Of a stretch of DNA of 64,000 nt, positions 7,941-15,600 are shown one piece after another (the stretch's first letter is position 1; the number at the start of each line of letters is the position of its first letter). Origin of the DNA: a virus. Under the pieces are notes generated by a model. The model had not been told where the DNA came from. It saw nothing but the letters and a program-made list of their open reading frames with translations, and did not search any database. The stretch is taken from IMG/VR virus record IMGVR_UViG_3300047557_001693, positions 28,532 to 92,531 of that record. One strand, given 5' to 3'. Made by a program: the position numbers and the translations under genes.

Positions 7941-8491
7941 TGAAATATACACTACTTACATTATTGATAAGTATGAATCTCATGGCACAAACAACATATG
8001 AATTATGTGATTCATATATTCAGAAGGAAATAAGAGCAAACACTTCAGCACAATCTATAAACTGGAGTGTTTCCCCTTTAATACCTTATCAAGTTAATGA
8101 TGATGTTATGACAATAACTATCAGTGACTTGGGTACATATGTAATTACTGCTACTTTTAGCAATGGTTATTGTTATACTAAAGACTTATTAGTATTACAA
8201 ATCATTGAATGTAAGGAAAGTTTTTTATGGATACCTAATTCATTTACACCTAATGATGATAGAGTTAATGATACATTTGGTGCTTATGGAATTAACATTA
8301 AAGATTTTAAACTTACTATCTGGAATAGATGGGGAGAATTACTTTTTGTAAGTAATGATTTAAACAATAGATGGGATGGTACATACAAAGGTGAAATTTG
8401 CCAAGATGATGTCTATACCTATAAACTTAGTTATAAAGATGTAAACAATAAACAATACACCAAATTTGGTAGAGTAACACTTTTTAAATAA
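7940..8491 (+). CDS. Secreted protein with T9SS type B (gliding-motility, CHU_C) C-terminal sorting domain
   Basis: The 183-residue protein has a signal peptide (KYTLLTLLISMNLMAQ), an Ig-like domain of about 70 residues, and then a complete gliding-motility-associated C-terminal domain. The signature blocks are IPNSFTPNDDRVNDTF (98-113), IWNRWGELLF (127-136), RWDGTYKGE (144-152), DDVYTYKL (156-163) and FGRVTLFK at the very end. In Bacteroidota this domain directs proteins already in the periplasm through the type IX secretion system to the surface. It is normally fused to a large adhesin; here it is almost the whole protein. It is coupled to the repeat protein upstream. The sorting-domain identity is strong; the purpose in a phage is unknown. 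Confidence 0.85.
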   Translation: MKYTLLTLLISMNLMAQTTYELCDSYIQKEIRANTSAQSINWSVSPLIPYQVNDDVMTITISDLGTYVITATFSNGYCYTKDLLVLQIIECKESFLWIPNSFTPNDDRVNDTFGAYGINIKDFKLTIWNRWGELLFVSNDLNNRWDGTYKGEICQDDVYTYKLSYKDVNNKQYTKFGRVTLFK

Positions 8492-8499
8492 CCTAACTT

Positions 8500-8808
8500 A
8501 TGAATCAACCAATTCTTTTAGCTTTAATTGCACTAGGTTCAGCTGTAGTAACTACAATTGTACCTAGATTATTTAGTAAAAAGAAAGATACAGTAGATAT
8601 GCTTGCTGAAATTCAAGATAAACTATATAGTGAAATAGATAGACTTGAAAAAAAGATTACTATTCTTGAACAAAGAGAACATGAAGCATATCTATTAGAA
8701 GAAAAATTAGTTAAAAGAATAGCAGAATTAGAACAAGAAAATATAAGACAAGCAAATGAAATTCAACAACTTAAAGCAGAACTTGAGAAATATGTCAAAA
8801 ATAGTTAA
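8500..8808 (+). CDS. Membrane-anchored coiled-coil protein, possible inner-membrane spanin
   Basis: The protein is 102 residues. One hydrophobic segment (about 5-24, LLALIALGSAVVTTIV) is followed by a basic cluster RLFSKKK and an almost uninterrupted coiled coil (about 35-100, rich in Glu, Lys and Leu heptads). Inner-membrane spanins (Rz type) have this layout: an N-terminal anchor and a periplasmic coiled coil. Its position beside a holin-like gene and the M15 endopeptidase supports a lysis role. It could also be a holin accessory protein. No outer-membrane partner is obvious next to it. Confidence 0.55.
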   Translation: MNQPILLALIALGSAVVTTIVPRLFSKKKDTVDMLAEIQDKLYSEIDRLEKKITILEQREHEAYLLEEKLVKRIAELEQENIRQANEIQQLKAELEKYVKNS

Positions 8809-9052
8809 GAACTCTTTCATTGAATCTTTTAAAGGAAACAATGGTAAGATAGATCATAAAAGATTAACTGTATTTGCATTTGTAATAGGATTCTTTATTA
8901 CAACAGGAATTATACTTTATAAAAAAAATCAAATACCTAATTCAGAATTAGTAGAAATAGTATTAATAACAATGACATCTGTTATACTAGGAGGGATGGG
9001 TTTGACTAAAATAAAAACAAAAATAGAAAAACAGACAGAAAATGAAACTTAG
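8792..9052 (+). CDS. Holin-like two-TM membrane protein
   Basis: An upstream ATG at 8756 is also in frame. I prefer 8792 because it leaves only a 17-base overlap with the previous gene and gives a more usual N-terminus (MSKIVKNSFIESF). The protein is then 86 residues with two membrane helices (about 27-43, VFAFVIGFFITTGIILY, and 52-72, LVEIVLITMTSVILGGMG) and a charged C-terminal tail. Length, topology and neighbours (two wall hydrolases and a spanin-like gene) fit a class II-type holin that times lysis. There is no sequence motif specific enough to name a family. Confidence 0.6.
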   Translation: MSKIVKNSFIESFKGNNGKIDHKRLTVFAFVIGFFITTGIILYKKNQIPNSELVEIVLITMTSVILGGMGLTKIKTKIEKQTENET

Positions 9053-9554
9053 TAGAAACTTTAGCTTAGATGAGATGTTAAAATCTCAGACAGCAAGTAG
9101 ATGGGGATTTGATGAGCAATTCAATCCTCCTGATGAGGTAATAAACAATTTAACTTTGTTGTGTACAAAAGTACTACAACCTATTAGAGATGCATTAAAA
9201 GCTAGTATTACTGTAACTTCAGGTTATAGATGTCCTAGACTTAATGCTAAAATAGGTGGTGCATATACTATTATTAATGGTAAACCTGTACAAACTTCAC
9301 AGCACTGTTATGGTCAGGCAGCAGATATTAACTTTATTAAAGATGGTAAAGAATTTAATGGTTCTTTAGTATCTGTAATAAAAGATTTATGTGCAGATCC
9401 TGATTTTAAATTTGATCAATGTATATTAGAATTTGGTTCTGATGAGAATCCTTCATGGATTCACATATCATATTCTAATGATAACAATAGAATGCAAGTA
9501 TTAAGAGCATATAAATCTGGTAAAAAAACTTTATACAAACCCTGGAAACTATGA
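9042..9554 (+). CDS. Peptidase M15 family endolysin (D-Ala-D-Ala carboxypeptidase / L-Ala-D-Glu peptidase fold)
   Basis: The protein is 170 residues and corresponds to one M15 domain. Visible signatures are TSGYRCPRLNAKIGG (59-73), the zinc ligands H88 and D95 in SQHCYGQAADI (H-x6-D) and H141 in WIHISYS. It cuts peptide stems of peptidoglycan and so complements the GH24 lysozyme. There is no export signal. The C-terminus ends in a Lys-rich segment and PWKL. It overlaps the holin-like gene by 11 bases and the following spanin-like gene by four, forming a compact lysis unit. Confidence 0.9.
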   Translation: MKLSRNFSLDEMLKSQTASRWGFDEQFNPPDEVINNLTLLCTKVLQPIRDALKASITVTSGYRCPRLNAKIGGAYTIINGKPVQTSQHCYGQAADINFIKDGKEFNGSLVSVIKDLCADPDFKFDQCILEFGSDENPSWIHISYSNDNNRMQVLRAYKSGKKTLYKPWKL

Positions 9555-10138
9555 GTAAAAATAAATCTTGGTTTACTATTGAAAGAATAACAATAATTGT
9601 ATTATTAGTTATGTTATTCTTATTACAACAATGTCACAATGCATGTCCTAAAGAACCTTGGGAAGTAACTAAAACAGTTATTAAAACTCACAGAGATACT
9701 ATTACTAAGGTTAAAGTGGATACTATTACAAAGTATGTTACTTTAAAAGTACCTAAACCAACTCCTGATCCTCAAGATACTGTATTAAGTGTATATACTC
9801 AAGAGCATAGTGACAGTAGTTTAGATGCTATATTTATTAGTAAAGTAGATGGTGTATTAGTAAGCTCTGATTTTAAATACAAACTTAAGGTACCTAAAGA
9901 AATATATAGAACCATTACTCAAGTAGATACAATAACTAATACTGTAACTAATATAGTTAAGGTTAATAAGAATGTATTAGCAATGGGTGGTTTAATATTA
10001 GCTAGTCCAACAGCATATGGTTTTGATGCAGGTATGGGTATATCTTTTTATCACAAAAAAGGTTATCTTTACCAGCTGAACTATCTACCACTATCTAGGA
10101 CAGTAGTAGTAGGTTTTTCATACCAATTAAATAGATAA
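9551..10138 (+). CDS. Single-TM envelope protein, candidate spanin
   Basis: The 195-residue protein has one N-terminal membrane segment (about 12-28, ITIIVLLVMLFLLQQC) and then a long Thr/Val/Asp-rich region with repeated VDTITKY/VDTITNT-type units. It ends in a beta-strand-rich segment closing in VVGFSYQLNR, which looks like a porin-like terminal strand. I have seen similar layouts directly after M15 endolysins in Bacteroidota phages. A disruptor of the outer membrane (unimolecular spanin) is a reasonable guess. The Cys at the end of the hydrophobic stretch could also be a weak lipobox. The function is inferred from position and topology. Confidence 0.5.
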   Translation: MSKNKSWFTIERITIIVLLVMLFLLQQCHNACPKEPWEVTKTVIKTHRDTITKVKVDTITKYVTLKVPKPTPDPQDTVLSVYTQEHSDSSLDAIFISKVDGVLVSSDFKYKLKVPKEIYRTITQVDTITNTVTNIVKVNKNVLAMGGLILASPTAYGFDAGMGISFYHKKGYLYQLNYLPLSRTVVVGFSYQLNR

Positions 10139-10140
10139 TT

Positions 10141-10893
10141 ATGATAACTCTAAACCAAATGATTTATCAGATATATGAAGACCTTCAGATTTCATCTGAT
10201 GATACTTCATTAGATAAACGTTTAATTAAAGATTTAATTAATCAAGAGAGAGCTAATTGGATAAGAAAAGAACATAATAAGAACAGAAGTATTGATGATA
10301 ATATTATACAAGATTTAGGTTGTGTACCTATGTCATTAGTTAATAGACAATCTGATAACTGTTGTGATGTATTTATAGATTGTAAAATACTTAGATCATC
10401 AACTAAAATACCTAATGCAATAGAATTAAACCATGAAAAAATTATTACAAGAATTGCTCCTGTCGATTTCATGTCTATCCCTATTTATTTTATGGATTAT
10501 GATCATGCTATTTATTATGGCAATGGTAGGTATAATACCAAATCATTAGGTGCATTTATTAAAAATAATTATCTATATATTGTTTATAATAAAGGTAATC
10601 ACAACAAACTTATTGAAACTTTAAATATTCAAGGAGTATTTGAAGACCCTACAGAAGCAGGTACTTATCAAACTTGTGATGGTAAACCATGTTTTACTTG
10701 GGATTCTCGTTATCCTATTAATGCATGGATGTGGCAAACACTTGTTAAACCTGCTGTTCTTAATGAATTGAGAACTAAGAGAACTCTTTATAGAGATGAA
10801 AATAACAATGCTAAAGATGATGCTATACCAACAGTAGCAGCTAATTTTACACAAGCTGGTACTGATCCTGGTAGCAATAGACAACAAGAATGA
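10141..10893 (+). CDS. Neck / ring-like virion protein
   Basis: This is a 250-residue soluble protein. The N-terminal helices (MITLNQMIYQIYEDLQ, RLIKDLINQERANWIRKEHN) resemble those of head-completion and tail-connector proteins of crAss-like phages. A beta-rich middle follows. The C-terminal part has WMWQTLVKPAVLNELRTK and a Gln/Asn-rich tail. Four Cys occur in DNCCDVFIDC and two in TCDGKPC. It begins the block that leads to the muzzle-like protein, the same place in which crAss-like phages encode their neck ring proteins. The assignment rests on synteny and general appearance. Confidence 0.5.
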   Translation: MITLNQMIYQIYEDLQISSDDTSLDKRLIKDLINQERANWIRKEHNKNRSIDDNIIQDLGCVPMSLVNRQSDNCCDVFIDCKILRSSTKIPNAIELNHEKIITRIAPVDFMSIPIYFMDYDHAIYYGNGRYNTKSLGAFIKNNYLYIVYNKGNHNKLIETLNIQGVFEDPTEAGTYQTCDGKPCFTWDSRYPINAWMWQTLVKPAVLNELRTKRTLYRDENNNAKDDAIPTVAANFTQAGTDPGSNRQQE

Positions 10894-11414
10894 CAAGAAA
10901 AGATTCTAAAAATAAGTTTGATATAAATATTGGTTATGATGATATATATAACCATTATAAGAATTCTACATCATCTAATATTAGCAAAGAAAAATATAAT
11001 ACTGTATTCACTCAGGTTTTTGATGAACTAATGGATATGGTTATTAAGAATGGATATAGTCTTAAGTTTCCACATAAGTTTGGAACATTAGAAATACAGA
11101 AGAAAAAACAGAAAATTGTTTACAGTAAAGATGGTACTGTAAACAGAATCTGTTATAAGGTAGATTGGAAGGCAACTAAAGAATACTGGAAGAAAGTATA
11201 TGGTGATATATCTGCTGAAGAATTAAAGACTATAACTAACAAACCTAAAATATATTGTAAAAACAAATACAGGATGAAATTTAAATATATCAAGAATGAT
11301 GCACAATATAAAGGTAAATCATTAGTAATGTTTATACCTACAAGAAAATGGTGCAGAGAACTTGCTAATCATTTAAAGAGTGATCCTTATAAAACAGATT
11401 ATAAAGAATATTAA
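10890..11414 (+). CDS. Conserved neck-region protein, HU/IHF-like in appearance
   Basis: This is a strongly basic 174-residue protein. The pattern of an N-terminal helical pair (DDIYNHYKN, KYNTVFTQVFDELMDMVIKNGY), then LKFPHKFGTLEIQKKKQK, a beta hairpin and YKVDWKATKEYWKKVYGD, resembles the small protein found just before the ring and muzzle genes of crAss-like phages. That protein has been described as IHF-like. HU/IHF folds have a similar start: a helical pair, then a strand bearing a GF/FG turn. It starts four bases inside the previous gene (ATGA). DNA binding is inferred from charge and fold resemblance; a purely structural role is also possible. Confidence 0.5.
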   Translation: MTRKDSKNKFDINIGYDDIYNHYKNSTSSNISKEKYNTVFTQVFDELMDMVIKNGYSLKFPHKFGTLEIQKKKQKIVYSKDGTVNRICYKVDWKATKEYWKKVYGDISAEELKTITNKPKIYCKNKYRMKFKYIKNDAQYKGKSLVMFIPTRKWCRELANHLKSDPYKTDYKEY

Positions 11415-11416
11415 CA

Positions 11417-11695
11417 ATGCATTTAATAGCTACAACAATGGATAAAAAACATAATCGTTGGGAGAAATCTGAAACTTCTAATGGTATTACAAAAAGAGTT
11501 TGTGTTGAACAAGTAGAAAATGGTTTTGTAATTACAATGGAAAAATATGGTTCATCTGGTGAAGATGAAAAATATGTTAGTGAATGTAAGAAATACATCT
11601 CTAAGAAAAATCCATTAGAAGGTCAACAACCTAAAACTGAAGAGGAGTCTTATGAAGATAAGATTCTTGATGGTTTAGAAAATCTTTCATTCTAA
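11417..11695 (+). CDS. Small acidic protein of unknown function
   Basis: The 92-residue protein starts two bases after the previous stop and ends just before the ring-like gene. It has a short beta-rich N-terminal half (WEKSETSNGITKRVCVEQVENGFVI is split over two strands). The C-terminal tail is acidic and probably disordered (KTEEESYEDKILDGLENL). No family is recognised. Its place in the neck block suggests a minor virion or assembly role. Confidence 0.55.
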   Translation: MHLIATTMDKKHNRWEKSETSNGITKRVCVEQVENGFVITMEKYGSSGEDEKYVSECKKYISKKNPLEGQQPKTEEESYEDKILDGLENLSF

Positions 11696-11703
11696 TATAA
11701 ATT

Positions 11704-12642
11704 ATGGCAATCTCTGGAAAACATGTTAGTCTTAAAACCATAGTAGAAAGAGTCTACATGGATTTTGGCTTTAATTACAGCCTATCATTTACTGAAGCAG
11801 CTGAATGGGCAGGTAGTATTTTAGCTTTATTAAAAGTTCCTCTTAGTCTTCAAAACAAGGTTGAGGAAATAACTATTGAAGAATCCAGAGGTGTATTGCC
11901 TTGTGATTTAGAATCTATTGTACAAACTGCTAGAATGGTAGAGGCAGGTAATGATGGTTGTACATCAATGGTAATATCTACATTAGATAGAGGTACAGAA
12001 TATGTTGAAGTATCTGCTATTGATATAGTTAACAGAAAGTTTAAACTATGTGGATGTAATTCATTTACTACTTGTGATGAGTGTACACCAGAAGGATGTG
12101 ATCCAGGTAAACCTATTATTAGATCAGCAGGTGGTTCTTTAGCTAAACCTAATTACAGATTAGAGCCTATGAGATGGGCTACTGATACTTTTCATACTAA
12201 ACAACATTGTTCAGATTATGACTTTTATTGTAAGTCTAATCATACTTATACAGTAAGTGGTAATCATATATTTACCAATTTTACTAATGGTAGAGTGTTA
12301 ATGTCATACTTGGCAATTCCTACTGATGAAGAAGGATTTCCTATGATACCTGCTGATGAGTGGTGGAGACAAGCTGTACAATATGAGATTGCTTACAAGA
12401 TTGCATTTAAACAATTTATACAAGGTAATATTACTGATAAAGTATTCCAAATGATTGAGAGAGAAAGAGATTGGAAAGTTGCTCAAGCAGTTAATAAAAC
12501 TAAGACACCTTCTATTGATGAAATGGAATCATTCAAGAATCAGTGGCTTAAACTTATTCCTCAATATAACAATCATAACAACATGTTTAGAAACATGCAG
12601 TTACCTGAAAAAATGTTTAATCACCCATATAGATATTTTTAA
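11704..12642 (+). CDS. Ring / tail-connector protein directly upstream of the muzzle-like gene
   Basis: The protein is 312 residues with a helical N-terminus (LKTIVERVYMDFGFNYSLS, AEWAGSILALLKVPLSLQNK) and the conserved-looking ESRGVLPCDLESIVQTARM. The C-terminal half is helical, with EWWRQAVQYEIAYKIAFKQF and then IERERDWKVAQAV, ending in FNHPYRYF. This pattern, placed immediately before the stabilisation or muzzle gene, matches the ring protein of crAss-like neck assemblies. A Cys-rich loop carries C116, C118, C124, C127 and C132, which could bind a metal. The ring assignment is by synteny and general similarity; the Cys cluster is directly seen. Confidence 0.6.
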   Translation: MAISGKHVSLKTIVERVYMDFGFNYSLSFTEAAEWAGSILALLKVPLSLQNKVEEITIEESRGVLPCDLESIVQTARMVEAGNDGCTSMVISTLDRGTEYVEVSAIDIVNRKFKLCGCNSFTTCDECTPEGCDPGKPIIRSAGGSLAKPNYRLEPMRWATDTFHTKQHCSDYDFYCKSNHTYTVSGNHIFTNFTNGRVLMSYLAIPTDEEGFPMIPADEWWRQAVQYEIAYKIAFKQFIQGNITDKVFQMIERERDWKVAQAVNKTKTPSIDEMESFKNQWLKLIPQYNNHNNMFRNMQLPEKMFNHPYRYF

Positions 12643-12653
12643 TTTGAAGACAT

Positions 12654-15600
12654 ATGCCAGTAAGTAAGAACACTTGGATTAAAGGATTAAATTCAGACTT
12701 TTCAAAACTTAAAACTCAACCAGATAGTTACCTTGATGCTAAAAACATCAGGGTAATTACTGATGAGGGTTCATCAACATTTGCTATAGAAAACATTAGA
12801 GGTAATAAGTTTGACTTTAAGTTACCTCCAATTGAAGCTACACATTCATTTACCAAGATTAATAATTACTCAGGTACAGCATTTATATTTATACAAAGAA
12901 CAGTGTTTGATCCTTCAACAGGTTTTTCTTATGTTGAACAAAATTTCTTTACTATAAATAACATACAAGATAAATCATATGAGTTTATAAGTATTGAATT
13001 AAATAATATACTTGCAGATCCTACATTTATATTTTCTGGTAAAGAAAATTTAAAGTTTTATTTTAATTCTAATAATGTAGTACTATATGATTTTAAACCA
13101 CAATCAGATATTATTAATTCTAGTATAACTGTTACTACAAGTAATATAGAATATATACAAAGAACAGATAAAATTACTGGCCATACTATATTAGGATGGG
13201 GTGTATATAATGATAATGTAGTACTTATAAGTTGTAGTGGAGGAGAATCTTCAGTAGATCCTTTAGATACTGAAGGGTTTTTATGGGATGTAACTTATAA
13301 TAATGCTACTGGTAATATAATTACTTCACAACTAGATGGTTTGTTTTTAAAACCATTAACCACATTAAAATATGCAGGTAGATTAAATCTATCTAGAAAC
13401 TATACTATTAGTGAACATTTAAAATGTAGATTTGAAAGTACTGAAATTACAAGAGTAGTATGGACAGATTGGTATAATAACTTAAGAACTTGTAATATAC
13501 AAGACCCTCAAATATGGGCAACACCTGAAGAATTATTTTCTTATATACCATTACACTTACCACAAAAACCTATTATTGAACAAATAATAGATGGTGGTAC
13601 ATTACCTGCAGGTAAATATCAATACTTCTATCAACTATATTCTAATCAAGGTGCCAAATCTACATACTCACCTGTAAGTAGTTTAATATCATTATTTTCA
13701 GGTGATATTTCTAAATATGTAGTTACAGGTAGTAAACCAGGAGTTAATTCACAAAAGTCAGTTAAGATTCAATTAACTAATTTAGATACTAACTATGATA
13801 TTATTAGAATAGGTTATATAGTATATCAGATTGCAGATTTTCCAGAAGCATTCTTTTTTGATGAAAGATTTATTCCTGATGATGGATTTATAAGTATAGT
13901 TCACAATGGTAATGAGAATGACATTCCTGTAGATTCTACAGAGATTGCTAATCTTAATAGACCACCAGAAATATTTAAAACTCTTGATGTTGTAAGAAAT
14001 AGATTGTTTGCAGCTAATGCAATTACTAAATACTTTGATCCTGCATTTGATGCAAGAGCTTATAGATTTAATTCTTCAAGAATATCTAAACTATATAATG
14101 CAAGTGATACTATATCAACTCCATCAGTTTTAATAAATGCTAATAGTAATACAATATCTATTGAAGGTAATATATCAGGTCCTATTGACTATTCATTAAT
14201 ACCTGATAATTTTGATGTTATAAATCCATTTAATGATGAGAATCCTGATATATCTGTAAATCCATTATCTGCTGGTAACTGGGGAGCTAATTCTCAATAC
14301 AAATATAAATCTGATGGTATAACATTAGGTGGTGAAGGTTTAAATATAAGTTATGAATTTATTGTTGATACTAAATTAGCTAAACTTGCAGGTTTACCAA
14401 ATACAACACCTTATATAAGACCTGCTATGGATGGTGTTAATGATTTTACACAACCATTCACAGATACATATACTTATTATTTATCTAACAATACATCATT
14501 AGATTCTATGAAAAATCCTTATGTAGAATCTTTATTTACAGGATATTCTAGAGGTGAAGTGTATAGATTTGGTATTGTATTCTATGATATATATGGTTAT
14601 CCATCTTATGTTAATTGGATAGGTGATATTAAGTTTCCATTTGCATATGACAGTAATGGAGATTTTGGTTTAACTGATAATAATGCAGGTAATAGAGATT
14701 TTGCAATTCTAACAATAGACCCTTCATATTACTCTGATTCACTTAGTCAAACTATATTTAATAATACTTTATTATTTAGTGGTAGCGTGTCTGATATAAC
14801 AGATTATGTTGATACATTTAATACTTCATTTTTACCTAATGCTTTAGATATAACTGCATCAGTTTATAATTCAACTCAAGTTTATTTTTCATTTCCTGCA
14901 GGTTTAGGTGCTGTTGGTTTAATAATTGAAGCTCTTCCTGGTGGTTCTACTGTAAACAGTACTTCAGCAATAGTTTTTCCTGCAGGTTATTCTCAAGTAA
15001 GTGGTGACTTATATACAAAACAAATAGGTATTAAATTTACATTAGACATTAGTAAACCACAGTTTCAAGCTATTAAAGATCAAATATCTGGATGGTCTTA
15101 TGTAAGAGTTAGAAGAGATATTAATAATAGTACTAGATTAGGTACAGGTGTTTTATTACCAACTGTATATGTAGAATTTGCTCCAGATTCAGTAGGTAAA
15201 TATAATATAGTACCTTATGAAAGAAGTGGTGATATACTTCCTACAAATGATAGATGGTTATTTGATTCAACAATACAAGGTAATCCTAATTGGAGAACAA
15301 GAGCTAGAATACAAACTTTTTATTCACCTAATTTTTTAAATAGAAAATCAGGTTTTTTTATATCAAATGATTATATGAGAATGATAGGTAGGACTAATGA
15401 TTTTAGTCAATTATCATATTATTCTCAAAAAATATTTAATTCTGCAACATGGCCTTCAAATACAGTATTATATTATATAGCATCTGCTGATTTTAATTAT
15501 ACTTATGGACTTGAAACAACTAATCCTTTAGTACCAGATAGTACAGGTACAACTTCAGATTATACAGCTACATCTAAAAATAAATTTGAAATAGCAGGTA

